This document shows positions 27,256-35,648 of a stretch of 64,000 nt of DNA, piece after piece (the first letter of the stretch is position 1; each line of letters begins with the position of its first letter). The stretch spans positions 1 to 64,000 of the forward strand of contig DAOUBK010000071.1 in the NCBI GenBank assembly GCA_034432635.1, written 5' to 3'. This stretch comes from Roseiflexus sp034432635 (GTDB lineage: Bacteria; Chloroflexota; Chloroflexia; Chloroflexales; Roseiflexaceae). Made by a program: the position numbers and the translations under genes. The notes under the pieces are model-generated. The model saw only the letters and a list, made by a program, of their open reading frames with translations, was not told the origin of the DNA and made no database searches.

Positions 27256-27954
27256 AAAGAGCGGCGCCGCTGTCATAATCCGTCGCCAGCGCCAGGGTTG
27301 TACTATCAGGCGATAGAGCCATTTCAATCCCAGGCGCTGCACCAGCGCCGGTGCGCGCGGCACGACGCCTGCCAGTTCGTCGAAGGTTCCCCCCACACCG
27401 ATGGCAACCGGTACACGCAGGAGCGGTTGATTGCGCGCAATCCACAGATCCTGTGCCGGGTGCCCGTATGCTACCAGGAGCACGTCGGGTCTGGCAGCAA
27501 GGATTCGCTCCCGGATCGGCGGTTCGTCAGCCGGGCGTGGTGAACCGGCGTAGCACCCGGCAATGCGCAGTCTCGGGTTTGCCCGTTGCAGGGCTGCCGC
27601 AGCGCGCTCTGCAACGCCGGGCGCTGCGCCGAGGAGGAACAGCGACCAACCACGTTGCGCTGCCTCAGCCGCAATCCGTTCGGTCAGGTCGATGCCGGTT
27701 ACACGTCCGCGCAACGGAGTTCCAAGCCAGCGCGCTGCCAGGATGATGCCAAACCCATCGGGCGTAGCTAGGTCGGCGGCTGCAAGCACCCGTCGAAAGG
27801 GGCGATTGCGGCGCGCCTCCATGACAAACTCCGGATTGACCGTCACAATCTGGTGTGGACCGCCTTCGCCAATGAACCGGGCAACTGCGGCGATTGCTTC
27901 GTCCATCAGCACATCATCGATAGCGACGCCAAGAATGACGACACGCTTGCGCAT
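27202..27954 (-). CDS. WecG/TagA/CpsF-family glycosyltransferase
   Basis: 250 residues. GT26-type hallmarks are ILGVAIDDVLMDEAI, HQIVTVNPEFVMEARRN, ADLATPDGFGIILAARWLG, RVTGIDL, FLLGAAPGVAERAA, and VGVGGTFDELAG. Such enzymes transfer N-acetylmannosaminuronic acid or N-acetylmannosamine during synthesis of teichoic acid linkage units, enterobacterial common antigen or capsule. It is divergent from aspS, with aspS's -35 box only five bases past its ATG. The tail overlaps the AGE gene, which suggests both could act in cell-surface sugar metabolism. Confidence 0.88.
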   Translation of the reverse strand: MRKRVVILGVAIDDVLMDEAIAAVARFIGEGGPHQIVTVNPEFVMEARRNRPFRRVLAAADLATPDGFGIILAARWLGTPLRGRVTGIDLTERIAAEAAQRGWSLFLLGAAPGVAERAAAALQRANPRLRIAGCYAGSPRPADEPPIRERILAARPDVLLVAYGHPAQDLWIARNQPLLRVPVAIGVGGTFDELAGVVPRAPALVQRLGLKWLYRLIVQPWRWRRIMTAAPLFLWTVLREGRAFDAPHAE

Positions 27955-27958
27955 GGTG

Positions 27959-27988
27959 TTGGACAGCCCTTTCTTGTGCGGCTATAAT
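27959..27988 (+). promoter_or_regulatory. aspS promoter
   Basis: TTGGAC (27959-27964), an 18-base spacer, and a perfect TATAAT (27983-27988). The aspS ATG lies 66 bases downstream. Confidence 0.7.
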
Positions 27989-28053
27989 GGCAATCTCGAC
28001 GATTACTCAGGAGCGTCAACATCCCGATATACGATTATAAAAGGAGTTCCATC

Positions 28054-29835
28054 ATGTACCGCAGCCACACCTGCGGCGAGTTGCGTGCAGAACACATTGG
28101 TCAGGAGGTGCTGCTCGCCGGTTGGGTGCATCGCCGCCGCGACCATGGTCCGTTGATTTTTATCGACCTGCGCGACCGATATGGTATCACACAGATCGTT
28201 TTTGACTCGACCGATTCGCCGGCAGCGCATGCTGTCGCCGGTGATGCGCGGGTGGAGTACGTGCTTCAGGTGCGCGGCAGGGTGGTGCAGCGCCCGGAGG
28301 AGGCGTACAATCCCGATATTGCCACCGGCATGATCGAAGTGCATGCAACCGAAGCGACGGTGCTCAACCCGGCAAAAACGCCGCCGCTCTACATCAACAA
28401 GGAAGGCGGTGAGGAAGAAACGCTGCGTCTGAAGTATCGTTACCTCGATCTGCGACGTGAACGGATGCAGCGGAATATCATGTTGCGCCATCGGATCGTC
28501 AAGTTCATCCGCGATTTTCTCGACCGCGAAGGGTTTGTCGAGATCGAGACGCCGATCCTGATCAAATCGACGCCGGAAGGTGCGCGCGACTATCTGGTAC
28601 CGAGCCGACTGCATCCGGGTAAATTCTATGCGCTGCCGCAGTCGCCGCAACAGTTGAAACAACTGCTCATGGTTGCCGGCTTCGATCGCTACTTCCAGAT
28701 TGCGCGCTGCTTCCGCGATGAGGATCAGCGCGCCGACCGGCAACCTGAGTTCACCCAGCTCGATATGGAAATGAGTTTCGTCGATCAGGACGATGTTCTG
28801 GATATTATCGAGCGTCTGTTTACTGCTCTCTGTCGCGAGATTGTTCCGCATAAGCGGGTGATCACACCCTTCCCACGCCTGACGTATGCCGAGGCGATGG
28901 AGCGTTTTGGGTCGGACAAACCGGATCTGCGCTATGGTCTGGAACTGGTTGATGTGAGCGATGTGGTGGCTACCAGTCAGTCTGGTGTTTTCCGGGCGGC
29001 GCTCGACACCGGTGGGCAGGTGAAGGGATTGCGCATTCCCGGTGCAGGGAATTACTCGCGCAAACAGATCGACGAGCTGGTTGAACTGGCAAAGCAGGCG
29101 GGCGCCAGAGGATTGCTCTGGGCGATTGTACCGGAAGAAGGCGGGGAGGTGCGTTCCAGTTTCGGCAGGCAGGTTTCGCCCGATGAAATGGCTGCCATTA
29201 TTCGTCGTATGGAAGGCGCCCCCGGCGATCTATTGCTGATCGTTGCCGATACGTCGAAGGTCGTCGCGCAAACGCTCGATCGTCTGCGGCGCGAATTTGG
29301 TGCTCGCCTGAAGCTTGCCGATCCAAATGTGCTGGCGTGGGCATGGGTGCTCGATTTTCCGCTCGTCGAGTGGAACGAGGAGGAGCAGCGCTGGGACGCG
29401 GTGCATCACCCATTCACCGCGCCAAAGGATGAAGACCTGCATCTGATGGAAACCGACCCCGACAGGGTGCGCGCCAAAGCGTATGACCTGATTCTGAACG
29501 GGTATGAAGCCGGTGGCGGATCGATCCGTATCCATCGCCGTGATGTGCAGCAACGCCTGTTCGACCTGCTCGGCATCGACCGCGAAACGGCAATGCGTCA
29601 GTTCGGGCATATGCTGGAAGCGTTCGAGTACGGCGCTCCGCCGCATGGCGGCATTGCTCCTGGTATCGACCGCATCTGCATGATCCTTGCCGATGAAGTC
29701 ACAATCCGCGAGGTCATGGCATTCCCGAAGACGCAGCAGGCGGTCGATCTGATGACCAACGCGCCGTCACCGGTCGATGAACGTCAGTTGCGAGAATTGC
29801 ACATCGCGCTCATTGAGCGAGGAGGGGAGGAGTGA
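28054..29835 (+). CDS. aspS: Aspartyl-tRNA synthetase
   Basis: 593 residues, bacterial-type class II enzyme. An N-terminal OB-fold anticodon domain (GWVHRRRDHGPLIFIDLRDRYG), motif 2 FRDEDQRADRQPEFTQLDME, an inserted GAD domain about residues 290-420, and motif 3 HGGIAPGIDRICMIL followed by VMAFPK are present. It attaches aspartate to tRNA-Asp; whether it also aminoacylates tRNA-Asn depends on Asn-pathway genes outside the window. AAAAGGAGTTCCATC precedes the ATG. Its stop overlaps the start of the adenosyltransferase gene by four bases. Confidence 0.97.
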   Translation: MYRSHTCGELRAEHIGQEVLLAGWVHRRRDHGPLIFIDLRDRYGITQIVFDSTDSPAAHAVAGDARVEYVLQVRGRVVQRPEEAYNPDIATGMIEVHATEATVLNPAKTPPLYINKEGGEEETLRLKYRYLDLRRERMQRNIMLRHRIVKFIRDFLDREGFVEIETPILIKSTPEGARDYLVPSRLHPGKFYALPQSPQQLKQLLMVAGFDRYFQIARCFRDEDQRADRQPEFTQLDMEMSFVDQDDVLDIIERLFTALCREIVPHKRVITPFPRLTYAEAMERFGSDKPDLRYGLELVDVSDVVATSQSGVFRAALDTGGQVKGLRIPGAGNYSRKQIDELVELAKQAGARGLLWAIVPEEGGEVRSSFGRQVSPDEMAAIIRRMEGAPGDLLLIVADTSKVVAQTLDRLRREFGARLKLADPNVLAWAWVLDFPLVEWNEEEQRWDAVHHPFTAPKDEDLHLMETDPDRVRAKAYDLILNGYEAGGGSIRIHRRDVQQRLFDLLGIDRETAMRQFGHMLEAFEYGAPPHGGIAPGIDRICMILADEVTIREVMAFPKTQQAVDLMTNAPSPVDERQLRELHIALIERGGEE

Positions 29836-30398
29836 AAATCTATACGCGAACCGGTGACAGTGGCGAAACTGGTCTGTGGGGCGGGTTGCGCGTCCCCAAG
29901 GATGCCCCTCGCGTTCAGGCATACGGTACAGTCGATGAGTGCAATGCAGCGATCGGCGTCGCGCGCGCGGCAGGCGTCGGCGCGGAACTCGACGCGCTGC
30001 TGGCACGGGTTCAAAACGATCTGTTTGTTGTCGGTGCGGACCTGGCAACGCCCGGGGAGGCGGCGAATATCCCGCGCATCGATCAGGAGGCGGTGCAGGT
30101 GCTGGAGCAGGCGATTGATGAACTGGAAGCGCGACTGGAACCGTTGCACCAGTTCATTCTGCCGGGCGGCTCGTTATCCGCTGCCTACCTTCATCTGGCG
30201 CGTACCATCTGCCGCCGCGCCGAACGGCGGGTGGTGGCGCTGAGTCATAGCGAACCGGTCAATCCACAGGTTGCTGTGTACCTGAATCGCCTTTCGGACC
30301 TGCTGTTCGTTGCGGCGCGGTTTGCCAATGCCAGCGCCGGCGTTCCCGATGTGCCGTGGGAAAGCCCACGGATGCGCGGGAAGGCAGAGGAGAGCTGA
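29832..30398 (+). CDS. Cob(I)yrinic acid a,c-diamide adenosyltransferase, PduO type
   Basis: 188 residues. It transfers the 5'-deoxyadenosyl group from ATP to Co(I) corrinoid to make adenosylcobalamin. PduO hallmarks: KIYTRTGDSGETGLWGG (ATP loop), YGTVDECNAAIGVAR, LFVVGADLATP, and FILPGGSLSAAYLHLARTICRRAERR. GTG start overlapping the aspS TGA as GTGA, with GGAGGGGAGGA just upstream. Adenosylcobalamin serves methylmalonyl-CoA mutase, part of the 3-hydroxypropionate bicycle known in this bacterial group; that link is inference. Confidence 0.93.
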   Translation: MKIYTRTGDSGETGLWGGLRVPKDAPRVQAYGTVDECNAAIGVARAAGVGAELDALLARVQNDLFVVGADLATPGEAANIPRIDQEAVQVLEQAIDELEARLEPLHQFILPGGSLSAAYLHLARTICRRAERRVVALSHSEPVNPQVAVYLNRLSDLLFVAARFANASAGVPDVPWESPRMRGKAEES

Positions 30399-30564
30399 AC
30401 GTTGAATGGGGTGACGTCAGGAGCGTTACGCTGCCGAACCACGACGAACTGAAGGCAGTCCAGACGCGATGGGGCGCGCCGGGAACGTTTGCGCGCGTTG
30501 TTCTGCGGTCCACGCCCGACCAGAGTGAGGCGACAGCGCCCCAACACGACTTGGCCATCGTCCC

Positions 30565-31572
30565 ATGGATACGCCGGCTACCGGCGGCGCGATCAATGTC
30601 ATCGCCAGTGATTGTACAATGCCCGAAGATACCGGACATTCAGCGCCAGGGCGCAAGGCGCCGCGCGACACCGCTCAGATCGATGCGGTTGTCGATGCTA
30701 TCCTGGCGGTGCCGAAGTACCGCTCGATTGATCCGACACTGATACGCACACTTGCATCACGTGAACTCGTCGTTCGGCGCACGACTCGAGAGGCGCTCAA
30801 GGCGACGAAGAACCACTTGCATCAGGTTACCGGGGCGTATGTCAAACAGCGGATCGACGTGGAGCGCTGGTTGGCGCTCTTGCGGTCAGGTGCTGCGCTC
30901 CCACCGGTGACCCCTTCCGAAGAGACGCTCATCCGGGCAGCGCGGGCGAACCTGCGCGTCGCGCACCTCGATGATTCCTTCTTGCACGCTACACTCTATC
31001 TGATGGCGCAGCATGCTTCGAGCCGCGAACGTCTGCCGTTCCTGAGCCATTTTTATGCCTGCGTGTTTGGCACTCTTCCACCCATCCGTTCGGTCCTCGA
31101 TATCGGTTGTGGGCTGAATCCGCTGGCGATACCCTGGATGCCGCTTGCCGCTGACGCGGTCTACTATGCCAGCGATATCGACGGTACCCTCATTGAGTTC
31201 ATCGAGCGCTTTCTGACGCTCACCGGCATCCCCGGCAGCGCAGAGGTGCGTGATCAGGTGACCAGTCCCGGCGGACCGCCGGTTGATCTTGCGCTGGCGC
31301 TGAAGATAGCGCCGGTGCTGGAGCAGATCGAGCACGGTGCTGCGGCGCGTCTCCTCGAAGCGCTCGATGCCCCCTTCGTGCTAGTGTCGTACCCGGTGCA
31401 GACCCTGGGTGGGCGGCGCAAGGGGATGGGTGCAACCTATGAACGCCAGTTTGAGGCGCTTGTCGCCGACGGGCAGTGGGACGTGCAGCGTTTCGTCTTC
31501 CCGGCGGAACTCGCATTTTTGATCAGAAAGGATTGCAGACTGCCATGGAAATCATCGGCGCCATCCTGTTAG
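30565..31572 (+). CDS. FmrO/ArmA-like 16S rRNA (m7G1405-type) methyltransferase
   Basis: 335 residues (an alternative ATG at 30619 gives 317). From about residue 45 it follows the aminoglycoside-resistance 16S rRNA methyltransferase family: VPKYRSIDPTLIRTLASREL, then ATKNHLHQVTGAYV, LSHFYACVFGT, the SAM motif VLDIGCGLNPLAIPWM, YYASDIDG, LALALKIAPVLEQIE, and SYPVQTLGGRRKGMG before Y-x3-FE. ArmA and Rmt enzymes methylate N7 of G1405 and block kanamycin- and gentamicin-type drugs. No antibiotic biosynthesis or mobile gene is adjacent, so it is probably an intrinsic chromosomal homologue; drug resistance is not shown. The last 28 bases overlap the next gene. Confidence 0.8.
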   Translation: MDTPATGGAINVIASDCTMPEDTGHSAPGRKAPRDTAQIDAVVDAILAVPKYRSIDPTLIRTLASRELVVRRTTREALKATKNHLHQVTGAYVKQRIDVERWLALLRSGAALPPVTPSEETLIRAARANLRVAHLDDSFLHATLYLMAQHASSRERLPFLSHFYACVFGTLPPIRSVLDIGCGLNPLAIPWMPLAADAVYYASDIDGTLIEFIERFLTLTGIPGSAEVRDQVTSPGGPPVDLALALKIAPVLEQIEHGAAARLLEALDAPFVLVSYPVQTLGGRRKGMGATYERQFEALVADGQWDVQRFVFPAELAFLIRKDCRLPWKSSAPSC

Positions 31573-32273
31573 TTGTGATGGGCATCTGTCTGTGGGTGTG
31601 GCGTCGGCGGCAGGCAACGCTCGTTGCCGTTGGCGCAACGGCAACGTACACCGCCGATCTGCTCAACGATATCTACCGGCAGGTGGCATCGGCGGTTGGC
31701 GCCGATGCTCTGGCGCAACGGTGCGAGGTGAACGGTAGTGTTGAAGCGGATTCACCGCTACTGGCAAAAGTGAGCGGCAAGATGTGCGTTGCCTATCGGT
31801 TCATGGTCAATCGTGAGTACGAAGAGACGATCACCGAAACCGATCAGCAAGACACGACGCAGACGCGGGTGCAACGCGGCAGTGAGGTGATCGAATCGGG
31901 TGATGTGCGCATGCCATTCTATGTTCGTGATGAGACCGGCAGAGTGCTGATCGATCCCGAAGGCGCGACAATCGAGTGGCAGGAGACGGCATCGATCTTC
32001 GAGCCGGCGAATGATCCCGGATTCGCACGACGGCGTGCGCTGGGGATACGCCGGACCGAACAGGCGCTGCTGATCGGAGAGCGGGTGTTCGTTCTGGGGC
32101 ATGCCGTTGATCGTGGTGGTCAGGTGGCGATCGCGTGCGGACCAAAAGGTGATCGGATGATCATCAGTCGGAAAAGTGAGCGCCAGTTGATCGCCGGTAC
32201 GGAACGCAGCGCGCGGAGCCTCCTGATTGTTGCAACTGCCTGTGGTGCTCTGGGAGTGGTAGCGCTGGTCTAG
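31545..32273 (+). CDS. GIDE-domain membrane protein
   Basis: 242 residues from ATG at 31545. An N-terminal membrane segment (MEIIGAILLVVMGICLWVWRR) is followed by a soluble region with YTADLLNDIYRQVASAVG, SPLLAKVSGKMCVAYRF, EVIESGDVRMPFYVRDETG and VLIDPEGA, then GERVFVLGHA and a closing hydrophobic segment (LLIVATACGALGVVALV). This is the GIDE/Mul1-like domain (PF12483) of unknown bacterial function. The upstream in-frame start at 31476 would lie inside the methyltransferase gene. HtpX, a membrane protease, follows, hinting at a membrane-quality role. Confidence 0.75.
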   Translation: MEIIGAILLVVMGICLWVWRRRQATLVAVGATATYTADLLNDIYRQVASAVGADALAQRCEVNGSVEADSPLLAKVSGKMCVAYRFMVNREYEETITETDQQDTTQTRVQRGSEVIESGDVRMPFYVRDETGRVLIDPEGATIEWQETASIFEPANDPGFARRRALGIRRTEQALLIGERVFVLGHAVDRGGQVAIACGPKGDRMIISRKSERQLIAGTERSARSLLIVATACGALGVVALV

Positions 32274-32442
32274 GGTTTATTGACATAGAACTTTGCGGAT
32301 GCAGGCTTTGCCTCTTCCTGGAAAATGCGGGAAGGTTCCTGATAGAGGGCGGGTATTCCTACCCTGTTGTCTACCGATGCGGTACGCTACCATAGGGCAC
32401 GTGAAGCACGACACAATCCGGTAACCGGCAGGAGGGGATTAC

Positions 32443-33327
32443 ATGGGAAAAAATGTCATTAAACTCTTTGCGCTGATGGCGGCGCTGACCGCATTGTTTC
32501 TGGTGATTGGCAATGCATTGGGTGGAACATTCGGCCTGATCATCGCGGTTGTTTTTGCGGCGATGATGAATCTGGGCGCGTACTGGTTTTCCGACAGTAT
32601 CGTGCTGCGCATGGCAGGTGCCCGCGAGGTAAGCCGCGAGGAGGCGCCGTGGTTCTACGAGACGGTCGAGCAGTTGAGTGCGCGCGCCGGGCTGCCTATG
32701 CCCAGGCTCTACATCATCGATGAAGATGTGCCGAATGCGTTCGCAACCGGTCGCAGCCCCAGCAAGGGAGTTGTGGCGGTAACTACCGGTATCAGCCGCC
32801 TGCTGACGAAAGAAGAACTTGCCGGAGTTATTGCACACGAACTAGCGCACATCAAGAATCGCGATACGTTGATCTCGGCAGTGACGGCGACGATTGCCGG
32901 TGCTATTGCGGCAGTTGCCGATATGTGGATGTGGAGCCAGATTTTCAGCATGTTTGGCGGCGGCGATGACGAGGAAGGTGGTAATCCGATCAGTGAACTG
33001 TTGCTCGTCATTGTGGCGCCAATCGCGGCGACGCTCATTCAGCTCGGCATCTCACGCGCGCGCGAATTCCAGGCAGACGAACTCGGTGCACGTATTCTGG
33101 GCGATCCGCTGCCGCTGGCGAGTGCACTGGAGAAGATCGAGTGGGCGGCGCAGCGCGGGTTTGTGCAGCAGAATCCGGCGGCAGCTTCGCTCTACATTGT
33201 GAACCCACTCAGCGGCGCCGGCGGGGTGATGCGCTGGTTCAGCACCCATCCGCCCACCGAAGAGCGCATCGCTCGATTGCGGGCAATGGCGCGTCAGGGG
33301 CGTGGTCGTGGCGCACTGGTAGCGTAA
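32443..33327 (+). CDS. htpX: HtpX-type membrane zinc metalloprotease
   Basis: 294 residues, M48B family. Two N-terminal membrane segments (about residues 5-45), the zinc motif VIAHELAHIKNRD with HExxH, two further hydrophobic stretches (ISAVTATIAGAIAAVADMWMW and LLLVIVAPIAATLIQLG), then SRAREFQADELGA, which supplies the third zinc ligand, and the end motif STHPPTEERIARLR. HtpX degrades misfolded membrane proteins. The ATG follows GGCAGGAGGGGATTAC. A rho-independent terminator lies 25 bases past the stop. Confidence 0.95.
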   Translation: MGKNVIKLFALMAALTALFLVIGNALGGTFGLIIAVVFAAMMNLGAYWFSDSIVLRMAGAREVSREEAPWFYETVEQLSARAGLPMPRLYIIDEDVPNAFATGRSPSKGVVAVTTGISRLLTKEELAGVIAHELAHIKNRDTLISAVTATIAGAIAAVADMWMWSQIFSMFGGGDDEEGGNPISELLLVIVAPIAATLIQLGISRAREFQADELGARILGDPLPLASALEKIEWAAQRGFVQQNPAAASLYIVNPLSGAGGVMRWFSTHPPTEERIARLRAMARQGRGRGALVA

Positions 33328-33351
33328 GCGTGAGGTGACCGTCGTGGTCAG

Positions 33352-33388
33352 ACGCGGGCGGCGTTCAGGTCGCCTGCGTTTTTCATTT
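33352..33388 (+). terminator. Rho-independent terminator after htpX
   Basis: ACGCGGGCGGC (33352-33362), loop GTTCAG and GTCGCCTGCGT (33369-33379) form an 11-bp stem with two G-U pairs, followed by TTTTCATTTT. Confidence 0.8.
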
Positions 33389-33400
33389 TACGCTACAATT

Positions 33401-33430
33401 GAGAAATCAAGAACTGAGAACCGGGAACCG
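33401..33430. repeat. 7-base tandem repeat before the sensor kinase
   Basis: GAGAAATCAAGAACTGAGAA followed by CCGGGAACCG gives four imperfect units of the motif also seen at 8154, 14987 and 44228. Confidence 0.5.
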
Positions 33431-33462
33431 GCGGGGAAAGAATCGCCGAAGCCAGGCGCAGG

Positions 33463-34878
33463 ATGGGGACGGATGTGATCGACACAGAGGTGACACCGCG
33501 TGCGGATGAAGCGCCAAAAATGTACTGGCAGGTTCTGCTGCGCCTGCGCTGGTTGCTTGGCGGCGCCATCGGTCTGGCGTTTGCCATTGGGCGGATGCTA
33601 GAAGCACTATGGTTCGAACCCGAAACGCCGCTCGCTCGCGTGATCGGCGATGTGGCCGCCTGGGGGGTGCTTGGCGGTCTGGCGGTCTGGCTGACATTGA
33701 CGTGGGTCAGTCGCCAGGAGCAGCAGTATCAGGCGGGACTGGAACAGGCGTTGCGCGACCAGCAGCGTGCCTACAGCCAGCTGGCGCTGCTCAGCGAAGT
33801 TAACCGGCGGATCGTCGACTCGGCGACCCTCGATGATATTCTCGATGCAGCAATGACGTTCCCCCGGCGTCTGGTTCCGGCACGAGCAACAGCGGTCGTG
33901 CTGCTCGATCCGGGCGGGATTGTCGAGACACGAGCTCAGGGTATGTCAGCGGAGGAACTCATCCGTGTGCGCAGCGCGTTGAGCATTGCCGATCGAATGG
34001 CAACCGCGCGCCAACCACAGATGATCGAAAGCCCTGGCGGCGCCTGCCTGGTGTTGCCGCTCCACGATGGTATGGCGTTACTGGGGTGGATTGAACTCCA
34101 TCTTGAGCATCCACTGCCGGTCGCTAGTGATGAACTGGCATTGCTGGAAACCATTGCGAATGAGATTGCCGAGGCGATCGCCAGCGCCCGGCGACGTTCA
34201 CGCGAGGAACGCGCCATCTATCAACTGGAACGCGCAATCGCCGAAGAACGTGCCCGTATTGCGCGCGACATTCATGATGGCATCGCGCAAAGCCTGGCAT
34301 TTATGCGCATGCGTGTCGATCTGTGGCTGGACTGGATCGAGCACGATCCGCAACGCCTGCGCGCCGAATTGCTGGAACTGAAAACCACACTGCGTGAGCA
34401 GATCCGCGAATTACGACGGGCGATCTTTGCCCTGCGTCCGGTGCAGTTCGACGAATTGGGCTTCGTGGGAGGGTTGCGGCGCTATATTGTTGAGTTTGCC
34501 GGTCAACATAACTGGGACATCCACGTTGATCTGACGGGCACGCCGTCCACCATTCCGCCGGAGATCGAGGCGGTTGCGTTCCGTGTTGTTCAGGAAGCGT
34601 TGACCAACGTTGCCAAACACGCGGCAGCGACGCACGTCGAGGTTATGATCGGACGGGTCGATGAAGGATTGCAGATCGTGGTGCGTGACGATGGGCGAGG
34701 GTTTGATCCCGGTGCATTGCCCGAAGTGCCAGGGCACGTGGGGTTACGCCAGATGCGTGAGCGCCTGGTGGCGCTGCGCGGGCAATTGACCATCCTTTCG
34801 CGTCCCGGCGCGGGGACGGAGTTGCGTGCCTGGATGCCCCTGCCGGTGGACGCTGTCGCAGAGGCGGCTCGGAATTGA
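33463..34878 (+). CDS. Sensor histidine kinase, NarL-type (HisKA_3), with GAF domain
   Basis: 471 residues. Two membrane segments (about residues 27-46 and 64-82) with almost no periplasmic loop, a GAF-like sensor domain about residues 100-245, the dimerisation/phosphoacceptor motif ERARIARDIHDGIAQSLAFM (phospho-His in DIHDG), and an HATPase_c domain with the N-box EALTNVAKHA and DDGRGFDPG. It should phosphorylate the response regulator encoded 88 bases downstream. Lack of an external loop suggests a membrane-embedded or cytoplasmic signal read by GAF; the signal is unknown. Confidence 0.92.
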   Translation: MGTDVIDTEVTPRADEAPKMYWQVLLRLRWLLGGAIGLAFAIGRMLEALWFEPETPLARVIGDVAAWGVLGGLAVWLTLTWVSRQEQQYQAGLEQALRDQQRAYSQLALLSEVNRRIVDSATLDDILDAAMTFPRRLVPARATAVVLLDPGGIVETRAQGMSAEELIRVRSALSIADRMATARQPQMIESPGGACLVLPLHDGMALLGWIELHLEHPLPVASDELALLETIANEIAEAIASARRRSREERAIYQLERAIAEERARIARDIHDGIAQSLAFMRMRVDLWLDWIEHDPQRLRAELLELKTTLREQIRELRRAIFALRPVQFDELGFVGGLRRYIVEFAGQHNWDIHVDLTGTPSTIPPEIEAVAFRVVQEALTNVAKHAAATHVEVMIGRVDEGLQIVVRDDGRGFDPGALPEVPGHVGLRQMRERLVALRGQLTILSRPGAGTELRAWMPLPVDAVAEAARN

Positions 34879-34966
34879 AAGGTTAGGCTTGCCGGAGCGC
34901 AGCATGGCTGCGCCTTCCGCTGAACGGCGGGGTTGCCGTGTCGAATAACAGAGATAGGGGACGCAT

Positions 34967-35632
34967 ATGAGCAGTGAATCTGTCCGTATTCTCCTCGCTG
35001 ACGATCATCGCATGTTTCGTCAGGGACTGCGCGAACTGCTGGAGCGCAAAGCAGGATTCGTCATTGTTGGCGAGGCGTCCACCGGGCGCGAGGTGCTGGT
35101 GCAGGTTGCAGCGCTTCAGCCCGATATTGTGTTGCTCGACATTCAGATGCCGGAGATCGACGGTGTTGCGGTGGCGCGTCAACTTGCCCAATCGCACCCG
35201 GAAGTCAGGATCATTATGCTGACCATGTACCGTCAGGATCAGCACCTGTTCGAGGCTATCAAAGCTGGTGCGCGCGCCTACCTGTTGAAAGATGCCGACG
35301 CCGACGAACTGATCGATGTGATCGAGCGGGTGTATCGCGGTGAGGCGGCGCTCGATCCAACCGTGACGCTGAAAGTATTCGATGAGTTTCGTCGCCTGAG
35401 CGTCGATCAGGATGCCGAACAGTTGACCGAGCGCGAACGGGACATTCTTACCCTGCTGGCAGCCGGCTACGACAACCGCACGATCGCGCAGCGCCTGTTT
35501 CTCTCAGAAAAGACGGTTGGCAACCGCCTGAGTGAGATCTTCCAGAAACTGGGGGTCAGCAATCGCACGCAGGCAGCGCTGGTTGCCGTGCGGCGCGGCT
35601 TGATCGCTCCGCCAAAACCGGAGGTGGAGTGA
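34967..35632 (+). CDS. NarL/LuxR-family response regulator
   Basis: 221 residues. Receiver domain: ILLADDHRMFRQG (acidic pocket), the phosphoacceptor aspartate in VLLDIQMPEIDG, and the conserved Thr/Lys positions in MLTMYRQDQH and AYLLKDADADEL. C-terminal LuxR HTH: LTERERDILTLLAAGYDNRTIAQRLFLSEKTVGNRLSEIFQKLGV. AGGGGACGCAT precedes the ATG. Partner of the upstream kinase. Its convergent neighbour is the bicarbonate transporter, only 16 bases away. Confidence 0.95.
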   Translation: MSSESVRILLADDHRMFRQGLRELLERKAGFVIVGEASTGREVLVQVAALQPDIVLLDIQMPEIDGVAVARQLAQSHPEVRIIMLTMYRQDQHLFEAIKAGARAYLLKDADADELIDVIERVYRGEAALDPTVTLKVFDEFRRLSVDQDAEQLTERERDILTLLAAGYDNRTIAQRLFLSEKTVGNRLSEIFQKLGVSNRTQAALVAVRRGLIAPPKPEVE

Positions 35633-35648
35633 TCAGGTCTGGCTCGGG

